Below, in pieces: positions 33,070-43,200 of a stretch of DNA of 64,000 bases; positions within the stretch are counted from its first letter, which is position 1, and every line of letters starts with the position of its first letter. The stretch is taken from assembly GCF_051380735.1 (NCBI RefSeq), contig NZ_JBNYXQ010000001.1:496001-560000 (forward strand), written 5' to 3'. Under the pieces are notes generated by a model that worked only from the letters and a program-made list of their open reading frames with translations, had not been told where the DNA came from and did not search any database. The DNA is from Janthinobacterium sp051380735 (GTDB lineage Bacteria; Pseudomonadota; Gammaproteobacteria; Burkholderiales; Burkholderiaceae_D). The translations under genes and the position numbers were made by a program.

Positions 33070-34002
33070 ATGACCTTCACGCAACTGGAAATTTTTACCC
33101 TGGTGGCCGAGCTGCGCGGCTTTTCGGCCGCTGCCATGCAGCTGGGCATCAGCCAGTCGGCCGTCTCGCATGCCTTAAAGGCGCTGGAAAAAGAGATGGG
33201 GGTGGACCTGATCGTGCGCCACCAAGCGTCGGCCGAGCTGACAGAAGTGGGCCGCCAGCTGCTGCTGCGCACTCGCGAAATCCTCGGCCTGTCCGAAGCG
33301 ATGCGCCAGGAAGCGGCTGATGTCCTGGGCAAGCGCCAGGGGTCATTGCGCATCGGCTCGTTTGGAGCCACCTCGTCGCTTAATTTGCTGCCAGCGATTA
33401 CCGCACAGTTCAAACAGCGCTACCCTGGTATCGAGCTGCGCATTGACGAGGGCGCCGACCATGAAGTGGTGCAATGGCTGCGCGAGCGCCGGGTCGACGT
33501 GGGTTTCGTGGTACTGCCCGACCAGCGCTTCGATACGCTGCCGCTGGTGGAAGACCAGATGATGGCGCTGCTGCCGCGCAGTCACGCCCTCGCCGGCAAC
33601 GCCAGCGTCACGCTGGCGCAGCTGTGCGCGGACCCGTTCATCATGTCCGAAGCCGGTTGCGCGGCGCTGATCGAGCCACTGTTCGCCGACGCCCGGCTGA
33701 AACCCGACGTACCCTACCATATCAGCCAGATGATCACGATTTTCGACATGGTCAGCCGTGGCACGGGCGTGTCCATCGTGGCCGAAATGGCGCTGCCGCA
33801 GCGCCTGGCCAGCCAGTATCCGGAGCTGCTCGCCCTGCCCCTGGACCCACCCGTACTGCGCAAGGTGGGCCTGGCCGTGCGCGACCGGCGCCAGAATACG
33901 CCGGCCACCAATGCTTTCCTGGAGCTGGCCAGGCAGATGGCTCCCGCCTTGGCGCCGGCGCTGGCACCCAAGCTGGCAACGAGGCGCCTGCATGCGGTCT
34001 GA
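33070..34002 (+). CDS. LysR-family transcriptional regulator
   Basis: 310 residues from ATG 33070. The N-terminal helix-turn-helix is FTQLEIFTLVAELRGFSAAA then MQLGISQSAVSHALKALEKE. The effector domain has GSLRIGSFGATSSLNLLPAI and RRVDVGFVVLPDQRFD. The last ~25 residues (LAPALAPALAPKLATRRL) are an Ala/Pro repeat not usual for the family. The 3' end overlaps the next gene by 11 bases. It is divergent from the EamA transporter. Confidence 0.9.
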   Translation: MTFTQLEIFTLVAELRGFSAAAMQLGISQSAVSHALKALEKEMGVDLIVRHQASAELTEVGRQLLLRTREILGLSEAMRQEAADVLGKRQGSLRIGSFGATSSLNLLPAITAQFKQRYPGIELRIDEGADHEVVQWLRERRVDVGFVVLPDQRFDTLPLVEDQMMALLPRSHALAGNASVTLAQLCADPFIMSEAGCAALIEPLFADARLKPDVPYHISQMITIFDMVSRGTGVSIVAEMALPQRLASQYPELLALPLDPPVLRKVGLAVRDRRQNTPATNAFLELARQMAPALAPALAPKLATRRLHAV

Positions 34003-34663
34003 TACTTTCGTCGAACTGATGTACCGCCGCCTGCACGGCGAGCTGCAAACGGCCGACTATATCGGCTGGGCCGACGCGCTGTTGGAACAAGGCTGCATGC
34101 TGCCCGAAATCGCCGAGATGGCCAGCTTTGCCTTCGAGCAAGCACCCGATGCGCGCGAGGTGGAGCGCTATTTTTTGCTTTGCGCACAGCAACTCGGCCT
34201 GCGCGTGCCACAGGACGAATACCAGGCCACGCGCGACCATTGGGCGCAAACCTGCGAGCAGATACTGGACGGCAGAGTGGGTCTGGACGACGGCGTCGCC
34301 CGGCTGCACGCAATCGATAATGACTGCGGCTACCATCTGATGCTGCCATGGAATGACCTGTCGGATTACGACGGCGCCGTGCACTGGCACGACCAACGCC
34401 GGCAGATCGCCGCCGAGGACATCAACCGCCTTGGCCGGGAGGCCTATGTGCGGCTGCTGACGCGCCAGTTTGCGGCGCTATGCCGGCTGCCGCAAGCCGC
34501 GCTGCCAGCGTGTTTTCCCGACGTCTGGCATTGCATCGCCTGTGGCCACGAGCATCATCGCGCTACAGATACGGCGCAGCGCGCGGCGCCCTGCCCCGGC
34601 TGCGGCGCGCCCGACACCTTGAAAAACATGCGCTACCTGGAGAACCGCCAGTACATGCTGTAA
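33992..34663 (+). CDS. Hypothetical protein with C-terminal zinc ribbon
   Basis: 223 residues; I do not recognise the family. The N-terminal ~170 residues are mostly helical and acidic (RLHGELQTADYIGWADALLE, EIAEMASFAFEQAPDAREVE). The C-terminal part has a CxxC pair (WHCIACGHEHH) and a second one about 18 residues later (PCPGCGAPD), a zinc ribbon like those of rubrerythrin-type or RNA/DNA-binding proteins. It ends in LKNMRYLENRQYML. The start overlaps the end of the LysR gene by 11 bases, so the two are co-expressed. The function is open. Confidence 0.75.
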   Translation: MRSDTFVELMYRRLHGELQTADYIGWADALLEQGCMLPEIAEMASFAFEQAPDAREVERYFLLCAQQLGLRVPQDEYQATRDHWAQTCEQILDGRVGLDDGVARLHAIDNDCGYHLMLPWNDLSDYDGAVHWHDQRRQIAAEDINRLGREAYVRLLTRQFAALCRLPQAALPACFPDVWHCIACGHEHHRATDTAQRAAPCPGCGAPDTLKNMRYLENRQYML

Positions 34664-34678
34664 AGGCTGCGGCCCGGT

Positions 34679-36643
34679 TCAGCCGATCAGCCCGCGCAGC
34701 CCGCTGGCGCGCTGCGTGCGGCGCAAAATCGCGTCGAACAGCACCGCCTGGGTCGGCGACACCAGGGTGAAGAAATCGCGTGCGCGCGTGATGCCGGTAT
34801 AGACCAGCTCGCGCGCCAGCATGGCGCCGCCTTCCTGCGGCAGCACCAGCACCGTGTGCCGAAATTCCGAGCCCTGCGACTTGTGCACCGTCATGGCAAA
34901 CGCCGTTTCCACCTGGCGCAAGCGGGTGGCCAGCACGCTGCGCACCTTGTCGCCTTCGAGGAAATACACGCGCAAGGAGCCGGGCCGCGCCGGGTCGCGC
35001 AAGGTCAGGCCGATATCGCCATTGAACACGCCAGTGCCGTAGTCATTGCGGGTGACCATCACCGGCCGGCCCACATACCATTCGGCGCGCCGCAGCAGGC
35101 CCTCCCTTTCAAGGCGCAGTTCGATCGCCGTATTCAGGCCCGCCACGCCCCATTCGCCGTCGCGCACCGCGCACAGGATGCGAAACGCTTCAAAGCTGCG
35201 CAGCACGCTGCGCACCCAGTCATCGTGATCGTCATGGCCGTCGCTGCCCGCATTGACCAGTTCAAGATACGGCCGGTAGCCGCCCGGCGCGCCGTCACGG
35301 CCAGCCAGCGCCAGGCGCAGCACTTCTTCCGGCTGGGCCGGCACCCGCCACGCCACCCTGCCCTCGGCATCGCCGGCAAAACAGGCTTTGGCAAGTTCGG
35401 GCCGGCCCTCGTTGACGGCCTGCGCCAGCGCGCCGATCGGACCGCCGAAGCGGTGGCTGTGGCGCAGCATTACCGTCTGCTGGGCCAGCGCACCGGCAGC
35501 GCCCGCAAAACCATCGGGTATCGCCACGCCGCTGGCCGCCTGTGCATAGGCGATGGTGGCCGCATCGTAGCCACCGGACTGCGCATCGTGGCACAGGTCG
35601 CCCAGCACGGCGCCCGCCTCCACCGACGCCAGCTGGTCCTTGTCGCCCAGCAGGATCAGGATGGCGGTGGCCGGCAGGGCGTCCAGTACCGACGCCATCA
35701 TTTCCAGGTGCACCATCGACGCTTCGTCGACGATCAGGACGTCCACATCGAGCTGGTTGCCCGCGTGGTGGGCAAACGCGCGCGTGCCTGGACGTGCGCC
35801 CAACAGGCTGTGCAGGGTGCGCGCTGCACCCATGCGCTGCGACAGTGTCATCAGGGGAAGTTCCGGGCCGACTTTTTCGGCCAGTCCAGCGAGCGCCTGG
35901 TCGATTGATTGCTTCAATCGTGCGGCCGCCTTGCCGGTCGGTGCAGCCAGCGCGATGCGCAACTGCCCGGGCTGCGGCGCGACGGCAAACAGCAGGGTCA
36001 GCAAACTGGCCACGGTATAGGTCTTTCCGGTGCCCGGCCCGCCCGTGATGATGGCCACCTTGCCGCGCAGAGCGATGGCGCAAGCGACTTTTTGCCAGTC
36101 CGGCCCGCCGCCTTCCGGTGGCCGGTCGAACAGCAGGTCCAGCCACTGGCGTACTTGTGGCAGCGGTGGCGCCACGGTGGTGGCAGCGCGCGTGGCGATT
36201 GCCATGCCGACCGCCGTTTCGTCGCGCCAGTGGCGGCGCAAATACAGGCGTTCGCCGTCGAGCACCAGCGGTTGATGGGTGTCGGCCACGCCGGCCGACC
36301 AGACCTGCGGCGCCCTGGCCAGCAGCGCGCACCAGTCTTCCAGGGTGGCCGGCAGCGGCCCGGAGACCGCCAGCACGGCCTGCCATTGTTCTTCCGTCCA
36401 GCCCATCAGCTGCGACGGCGCATGCGCCAGTTCCCCAAGCATCAGGCAGCTGTGGCCGCGCCCTTCCAGCTCCGACAGCACCACGCAGGCGACCGCCAGC
36501 GCAGGTGCATCGGGCTCATGCGCCTGGCTCTGCGCCAGGCTGCCGACAAAGCGCGCAAACGCCGCGCCCAGTCGGCGCACCTGGCCGGCATCGGCCACGC
36601 CATCGAAAAAGGCCAGCAAGGGTTCCACGTTGCTGCTATGCAT
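34679..36643 (-). CDS. recD: Exodeoxyribonuclease V subunit alpha, RecD
   Basis: 654 residues (E. coli RecD has 608). RecD is the 5'-3' helicase of the RecBCD double-strand break repair enzyme. The Walker A motif is GGPGTGKTYT (about 201-210); Walker B is VLIVDEASMVHLEMM; later motifs are FAMTVHKSQGSEFRHTVLVL and VYTGITRARDFFTLVSP. It overlaps recB by 8 bases and is the last gene of the recC-recB-recD operon. The N-terminal ~170 residues form the RecB-binding domain. Confidence 0.95.
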   Translation of the reverse strand: MHSSNVEPLLAFFDGVADAGQVRRLGAAFARFVGSLAQSQAHEPDAPALAVACVVLSELEGRGHSCLMLGELAHAPSQLMGWTEEQWQAVLAVSGPLPATLEDWCALLARAPQVWSAGVADTHQPLVLDGERLYLRRHWRDETAVGMAIATRAATTVAPPLPQVRQWLDLLFDRPPEGGGPDWQKVACAIALRGKVAIITGGPGTGKTYTVASLLTLLFAVAPQPGQLRIALAAPTGKAAARLKQSIDQALAGLAEKVGPELPLMTLSQRMGAARTLHSLLGARPGTRAFAHHAGNQLDVDVLIVDEASMVHLEMMASVLDALPATAILILLGDKDQLASVEAGAVLGDLCHDAQSGGYDAATIAYAQAASGVAIPDGFAGAAGALAQQTVMLRHSHRFGGPIGALAQAVNEGRPELAKACFAGDAEGRVAWRVPAQPEEVLRLALAGRDGAPGGYRPYLELVNAGSDGHDDHDDWVRSVLRSFEAFRILCAVRDGEWGVAGLNTAIELRLEREGLLRRAEWYVGRPVMVTRNDYGTGVFNGDIGLTLRDPARPGSLRVYFLEGDKVRSVLATRLRQVETAFAMTVHKSQGSEFRHTVLVLPQEGGAMLARELVYTGITRARDFFTLVSPTQAVLFDAILRRTQRASGLRGLIG

Positions 36644-39600
36644 GCGTCTCTTCCAGTAATTGATCTAGGCCGTCCAGCAGTTCGGCCTGCGGTGCCAGCC
36701 AGTAGCAGCCGTGCGTGTCAGGGTTGGCGATACCGCGCAAGAACAGGAAAATCGCCCCGCCCAGCTGGCGCGCCGGATCATAGTGTTCACCGAGCCGGCT
36801 TTTCAGCAAACGGTGCAGCGCCAGCATATAGATGGCGCCCTGGATATCGTAGCGGTGCTGGGCCATGCCGGCCGCCAGCGCCTCGGTATGATAGGCGCCA
36901 TCGTTGTTGCCAAGCGCGTTCGATTTGTAGTCGAGCACCCAGTAGCGCCCATCGCGCTCGATCACCAGGTCGGCAAAGCCTTTCAGCATTCCGTGCAACT
37001 GGCGGCGCGGCAGCACCGGGCGGGGCGCGCCGTCCAATAGCAAACGCATGCACAGCTGGTCGAGCGCCTCGGTGGCCAGGTGCTCGCTGGGGAACCAGAA
37101 TTCCATTTCCGGCAAGGTGCTGTCGAGCTGCGCCAATGATGCGTCCAGCAGCGGCAGCGGCGTGATGGCCACCTCGCGCAGCCAGGCGATGGCGTCCTCC
37201 TGGCGATGACCCCAGCCAGCCAGGGCGCAACGCTTGGCCAGGCGATCATCAAAAGTCGCTTGATGTACACAGTCGAAGCCTTCGCCGCCCATCCATTCAA
37301 GCTGGTTGTGCAGGAAGGTCCCGGCCAGCGAGCCACGCGGGAAACGGTGCTGCGGCGAGTCGGCAGCATGCTGCTGTGACGCTGGCGGCGCCACGCCCGT
37401 ACCGTCTTCGAGCAGCGTTTCTTCCAGCGCCCGCTGCGGTACATGGCTGGCGACGGCGCCGATCTGGCGCGTCAGCGACGTAAAACTGCCAACCGACCAG
37501 TCGCGCTCGAAGCGGCCCGTGAATTGCGGTGCTTCGCGCAGCTCGGGGCGGTGCTCGATGCGGTGCAACAAGGTGGCAGGCCCGGGCTGCGCCAGGCTGG
37601 CAATGTCGATCGCGTCGCAATCGCCGCACACCTCGTGCCAGCGCTGCTGCAACTGCTCGCCCGGCAGCTTGTCGCCGCCCGTCAGCAAATACCCAAGCGC
37701 CGATTCATGCAAGGTATTTTCGCCCGCCTTGCGCGCCGCCAGCGCGGCCACGCCCAGCCATAAAAAATGGCGCGCGCGCGTCAGCGCTACATACAGCAGG
37801 CGCAGGTCTTCGTCGATGCGCGCTTCCTCCAAAAAGGCCATCGCTTCCTCCGACAGCGACAGGTCCAGGTGGCGCTCGCCCTGTTCGTCCGCATAGTCGA
37901 CAAAGCTGCGGTTGCGTTTGTCGGCCTTGCGCGCCGTGACAGCGAACGGCAGGTAGACCAGCGGATATTCGAGGCCCTTCGACTTGTGCACGGTGATCAC
38001 TTTCACCAGCTCGGCGTCGCTTTCCAGGCGCAGCACGCGCTCCTCGCCGCTCTCGCCGCCGCCTTCGATCTGCTCGGCCAGCCAGCGTATCAGCGCCTGT
38101 TCGCCATCGAGCTGGCGGCTGGCCGATTGCAGCAGCTCGGCCAGGTGCAGCAAATTGGTCAGGCGGCGCTCGCCACCAGTCTGCTGCAACAGCATGGCCG
38201 GCAGTTGCAACTCATGGATAAAGCGGCGCAACATGGCCAGCACGCCCTGGCGCTGCCAGACCAGGTGCAGCGCCTTGAGTTGTTCGATGCGGCGTTCCCA
38301 TTCCAGTTCGTCGCTCGACAGGCGCGCCAGCGCGCCCAGCGGCAGCGCGATGGTGCGGGTGGCAAAGGCGGCCCTCGCCAGGGCGCCATCGAGCGGATTG
38401 GCCAGCGCCGCCAGCCAGCGCAGTACGTCTTGCGCCTCTTCGCTGTCGATCACGGAGTCCTTGTCGGACAAATACACGCTGGCCACGCGCCGGCGCGCCA
38501 GCGCCCGGCGTATCGCACCCGCCTCCCTGCGGTCGCGTACCAGCACCGCGATATCGGCCGGCTGCAGCCTTTCGAACCCGCCAGGACCGTCAAAGCCCGC
38601 TTGCGGGTCGTTCAGCATGGCGACGATATGCTCGGCGCAGTGATCGGCAAAATACGCGCGGTAGCTGTCGCCGCGCAGGGATTCGTCGCTGGCGCAGGCG
38701 GCCAGCATGGCCGGCAACGCACCGTCTGCATTTACCAGCCGCTCATCGCGGCCCTGGGCAGCGACCGCCTCGAACGGCAGCGGATTGGCCTCTGGCGTGC
38801 GGTAGCGGAAGGCACCAAGCGGCACTTCAGGGCGCTCGGCATGCAGGAACAGCTGGTTGACGGCGGCCACCAGCGGCGCCGTCGAGCGGTAGTTGGTACC
38901 GAGCTGGTAGTGGCGCCCCTCGGTGGCGCGGCGTGCCGCCAGGTAGCTTTGAATATCGGCGCCGCGAAAGCCGTAGATCGACTGTTTCGGGTCGCCGATC
39001 AGGAACAGGCCCAGGGTCGGGTCGTTGTCGGCAATCCGATACAGCAGGTTGAAGATCTGGTACTGGGCGGGCGCCGTGTCCTGGAATTCGTCGACCATCG
39101 CCAGCGGATACTGTTCCACGATGCGTTGGCGCAGCGCGGCGCCGTTCTCGCCCGCCAGCGCGTCGTGCAGGCGCTGCAGCATGTCGGCAAAGCCGAACTG
39201 GCGCGACTGGCGCTTGAGCTGGTCCATGCGGCGTGCGATCTTTGCTGCCGCATGCAGCTGCAAGGTGTGCGCCAGCGGCGTAATGGCCGCGAGATCACGC
39301 CCCAGTTGTTCGGTGTGTTCAAAGCATTCCGGCACGCTGGCCGTGAAGTTCTTGGCAAACGCGTCCTCGATGCCGGCCGGCGTCAGGCGCTCCCATATCT
39401 TGGCGCTCACGGCCGGCTGCAGCAACAGCGGGTCCTGCGCCCACTGGCGCAAGCCGTCAAACCATTTGAGCATGTTTTCGGGCTTCATCTTGCCGGCATG
39501 GAAGCACTTGGGCGTGGCGGCGCGATGGCCTTTGATCCACGCCTGCATGGCATTCGTCCGTTCCACCCAGCCCTGTTTCAGGCCGGCCAGCAGCGCCGCC

Positions 39601-40286
39601 TGCGCCTGCTGTTCGCGCTTGACCAGCGACGACAGCGACTCCTCGCTGCCCATCTCCATCATGCCGGGCCGGCGCGCCAGTTCGCGCACGCTTTTTTTCA
39701 GCACATCGACGCCGGCCCAGCAATCGAGCAGCACGGCCAGCGTTTGTTCGCGCAAGGGGTAGACCTGCTGGCGCCAGTAATCGTGGGCTGCATCCTCGAA
39801 CAGTGCCTGCTCGTCGCTGACCAGTTCTTCGTCGAACAGGCTGCCGCTGTCAAACGCATGCTCGCGCAGCATGCGCTGGCACCAGGCGTCGATGGTGAAA
39901 ATCGCCGCCTCGTCCATGGTTTCAGCGGCCAGCATCAGCCGGTGCGCCGCCTTTTGCCGCGCGCTGTCGTCAGGATAAAAATCGAGCAGTGCATCGAGAA
40001 ACGGATCGCTGCCTTGCGACTCATTGCGAAAATAAGCAGCCGCCTCGATCAGGCGCTCGCGCACCCGGTTCGACAGTTCGCGCGTGGCGGCGCGGGTAAA
40101 CGTCATCACCAGGATATCGGCCGGCAGCAAGGGGCGCGCAAAGCGCGTGTCGTCATCGCCGTGGCCCAGCACCAGCCGCACATACAGCGCGGCGATGGTC
40201 CAGGTCTTGCCGGTGCCGGCCGACGCTTCGATCAGGCGCGAGCCGTGCAGCGGAAACGCCAGTGGCTTGAGCAAATGGCTCGTCAT
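36636..40286 (-). CDS. recB: Exodeoxyribonuclease V subunit beta, RecB
   Basis: 1216 residues (E. coli 1180). RecB is the 3'-5' helicase and the only nuclease of RecBCD. Walker A is ASAGTGKTWT (21-30); further UvrD-type motifs are AMVDEFQDTAPAQYQIFNLL, LIGDPKQSIYGFRGADIQSY, LGTNYRSTAPLVAAVNQLF and VITVHKSKGLEYPLVYLPF. The C-terminal nuclease domain has FADLVIERDGRYWVLDYKS with the catalytic Asp1119 and Lys1121, so the nuclease looks intact. The ATG overlaps the recC stop (ATGA) and has GGAGAA upstream. Confidence 0.96.
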   Translation of the reverse strand: MTSHLLKPLAFPLHGSRLIEASAGTGKTWTIAALYVRLVLGHGDDDTRFARPLLPADILVMTFTRAATRELSNRVRERLIEAAAYFRNESQGSDPFLDALLDFYPDDSARQKAAHRLMLAAETMDEAAIFTIDAWCQRMLREHAFDSGSLFDEELVSDEQALFEDAAHDYWRQQVYPLREQTLAVLLDCWAGVDVLKKSVRELARRPGMMEMGSEESLSSLVKREQQAQAALLAGLKQGWVERTNAMQAWIKGHRAATPKCFHAGKMKPENMLKWFDGLRQWAQDPLLLQPAVSAKIWERLTPAGIEDAFAKNFTASVPECFEHTEQLGRDLAAITPLAHTLQLHAAAKIARRMDQLKRQSRQFGFADMLQRLHDALAGENGAALRQRIVEQYPLAMVDEFQDTAPAQYQIFNLLYRIADNDPTLGLFLIGDPKQSIYGFRGADIQSYLAARRATEGRHYQLGTNYRSTAPLVAAVNQLFLHAERPEVPLGAFRYRTPEANPLPFEAVAAQGRDERLVNADGALPAMLAACASDESLRGDSYRAYFADHCAEHIVAMLNDPQAGFDGPGGFERLQPADIAVLVRDRREAGAIRRALARRRVASVYLSDKDSVIDSEEAQDVLRWLAALANPLDGALARAAFATRTIALPLGALARLSSDELEWERRIEQLKALHLVWQRQGVLAMLRRFIHELQLPAMLLQQTGGERRLTNLLHLAELLQSASRQLDGEQALIRWLAEQIEGGGESGEERVLRLESDAELVKVITVHKSKGLEYPLVYLPFAVTARKADKRNRSFVDYADEQGERHLDLSLSEEAMAFLEEARIDEDLRLLYVALTRARHFLWLGVAALAARKAGENTLHESALGYLLTGGDKLPGEQLQQRWHEVCGDCDAIDIASLAQPGPATLLHRIEHRPELREAPQFTGRFERDWSVGSFTSLTRQIGAVASHVPQRALEETLLEDGTGVAPPASQQHAADSPQHRFPRGSLAGTFLHNQLEWMGGEGFDCVHQATFDDRLAKRCALAGWGHRQEDAIAWLREVAITPLPLLDASLAQLDSTLPEMEFWFPSEHLATEALDQLCMRLLLDGAPRPVLPRRQLHGMLKGFADLVIERDGRYWVLDYKSNALGNNDGAYHTEALAAGMAQHRYDIQGAIYMLALHRLLKSRLGEHYDPARQLGGAIFLFLRGIANPDTHGCYWLAPQAELLDGLDQLLEETHA

Positions 40287-43200
40287 TGTTCTTCTCCAGC
40301 ACCTTCAGGCGCAACGATGGGGTCCACGGTGACATGCTCGCGCAGCCAGTCGGCCAGCGGGCCGTACAGCTCGCGCGAGCAGTCCTGCCATGCTTCCTCG
40401 GCTGCAAGCGCGGCAAACTCAGGCCACAAGCGGGCCAGGCACAGTTCCTCGCGCTCGCCGGCCATGTCAAAGCCGCCGTCATACACGGCGCGCGGATCGC
40501 CCTCCTGCACCAGCGCCAGGCCCGTCTTGCAGGCGGTGGGCAGCGGATGGTTCATGCCTTCGCGCCACAGCGCCAGCACGGCAGCCAGCGCCTCGCGCGA
40601 GGCGGCCGGCTCGAGTGGCGCCATGCTGACGATGGCGTCACGCGCCACCAGGTAGCCGGTGACGGGGAAACCGATGGCGGCGGCGGCCAGCTGGCGCAGC
40701 CACATCAGCATCAGTTTGTCGCCACGCGCCAGGCCCGACTTGTCCATCACCTTCGACGAAATCTGTTCCAGCCAGGCAATATCCCGGCCATTGCCGCGTA
40801 ATTTGTCGAGCCAGTCCTCGACCAGCAGTTCGCCGAACGGCAGCGTTATGGCGCGCTTGGCGGCCACCTCGGGAAACGAGGCGCGCAAGGATAGCCAGGC
40901 GCTGCGCACCGGCACCAGCGCGTCGACCAGTTGCTCCTGCACCTGCCGGCCGATCAGGCCGATCGGCAGCACGCCTTCGCGCGCCAGTTTGTCTGCGCGC
41001 GCCTGCAAACCGGCGCGCACCTCGTCCAGCGCTTCCTCGGTGCCGCCATCGCCCAGCATGGTGTCTTCCAGCAGATAGCGCTCCAGTGCATTCAGGCCGA
41101 ATGGTTCTTCGTCCTCGCCCAGCATGGCGGCGTCGGCAAAATGCACGGAGAGGCGGCGGCGGAAAAAATACTTGACCGGCTGGCGCACGAAGCTGGCCAG
41201 CTCGCCCAGGCTCAAGCGGGTGCCGGGGTCGAGTTCATACGGCCCCAGCGCCAGCGAATCGGGCGACTGGCCGGCCTCGGCATGGGCAATTCTCCATTCG
41301 CCGGCATAGGTCAGCAAGCCGCCATCTTCGAAATAGCGGCGGCTGAACGGCTGCAGTGCGTGTGTGGTGGTCAGCGTGCTCAAGTCACTGTCGAGCGACC
41401 AGCCGGCAGCCAGGTAATCGCGCAGCTGCGACACCAGCACCGAAGGCGGCTGCTCGGAATTGTCGCGTACATTGCGCCCGACCCAGCTGACATACAATTT
41501 ATCGCGCGCGGCCAGCAGTGCTTCAAGCATCAGGTAGCGGTCGTCGTCGCGGCGCGAGCGGTCGCCGGGGCGCGCCATGCCGGGCACCGCCAGCAGATCG
41601 AAATCGGCCTTGGGCGCGCGGCGCGGAAAATCGCCATCGTTCATGCCCAACAGGCACACCACGCGAAACGGCACGGCGCGCATCGGCATCAGGGTGCAAA
41701 AAGTCACGCCACCGGAGACGAACTGGTGGTTCAGGGTCGGTTCGTCTAGCGCGCCCAGCCAGGCCACGCGCAATATATCCAGCGGCACCGTCTCGACAAA
41801 GCCCGCGTGCTCGCAGATTTCCAGCCAGCCCTGCAGCGCGCCTTCCAGTTGCGCCAGGGTGAGGCGGTCGCCTTCGTCGCCGGCATCAAAAAAGCTTGCC
41901 AGCAGCGAGCGCGCCTGCACGCCCCATTCAGCGGGCGTGCGCGATTGCGCCAGCACGGCGCGCCAGTGCAGCAGCGCTTCGACCAGTTGCGCCAGCGAGC
42001 CCGCCAGCGCGGCGTCCAGGCCGCCCACTTCCGCATACGGCTCGATGCCGTCGAAACTGGCGCCGCCGCCACTGGCGTAACCGAGCAACATGCGCCGCAC
42101 GCCGAAGATCCAGGCATTCTGTTCACCGGCCGCACCCAGGCCCAGGCCGGCGCGGTGTTCGCGGTCCAGGCCCCAGCGCACGCCGGCCCCTTCGATCCAG
42201 GCGCCCAGGGTGTCCAGGTCGTCGCCCTGCAGGCCAAAGCGCGCGGCAAGTGCCGGCACGTCGAGCAGGTCGCGCACCTCGCTCTGGCGGCAGCGCTGCA
42301 GCGGCAGTTGTAGCAGCCATTCGAGGGCCACCAACAGCGGATTGACGCTGCGGTCCTTGACGTCGCCGATCTCGAACGGGATAAAGCGTGCGTCCGTGCG
42401 GCGGTGCTGGCCGAAGACGGCATGGATCGCCGCCGTGAAGACGTCGATATCGGGCACCATCACCACCACGTCGCGCGGACGCAGGCCGCTCTGGCTGCTG
42501 TGCGCAAACATCGCCAGCAGCTGGTCGTGCAGTACCTCGACTTCGCGCTGCACGCTGTGCGCCACGTGAAATTCGATCGAGCGGTCCTCGACTTCGGGCG
42601 GCACTTGTTCGTGCTCAAGCAGCGGCCGCAGTTCGCGAATCGCCACCTGCACCTGCTGTAGCAAGGTCACGCCCTGCTCTTCGCCGAACAGGTCGATGCG
42701 CAGGCTGTCGTCGCGCCCTTCGGCGTGCGCCTGTTCGTCGAATTCGTCGAGCATGCGGATAAAGTCGCGCCCTTGCCGGCCCCAGCTGGCCAGCAGCGGA
42801 TGGCTGTGCGCATGCAGGGCCTCCAGCGGCAGCTGGGCCAGGTCCTGGCCATTGCGCTGCTGCTGGCGCTTGTAGCTGGCGCGCAGCAGGTCTCGACCTT
42901 CGATGATGTCGCCCCAGTAGTACTGGCAGGGGTTGGGCACGGCCAGCACCACCTGCGTGTGGCGCGCCAGCGCTGCCAGCGCCTGCAGGGTTTGATACGG
43001 CAAGGCCGACACGCCGAACAGCACCACCCGGCGCGGCAGTTTGCCGGCGGGCAGCTCGCCGGCGGCGATCGCCGCCAGGAAGGCGTCGTGGATATCGGCG
43101 CGGCCCGTATCGCGCTCGAAAACCTCGACGTCGGCGTTGACGGCGCGCCACAACTGCGGCTGCCACAACTGATCTTCCTTGAGCGCGATCGCTTCGCCGC

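Noticed and set aside
37767..40655. Open frame of 962 codons on the plus strand, antisense to recB
   Set aside because: It mirrors recB throughout, has the His/Arg/Gln-rich composition typical of the reverse strand of GC-rich genes, and shows no family motif.
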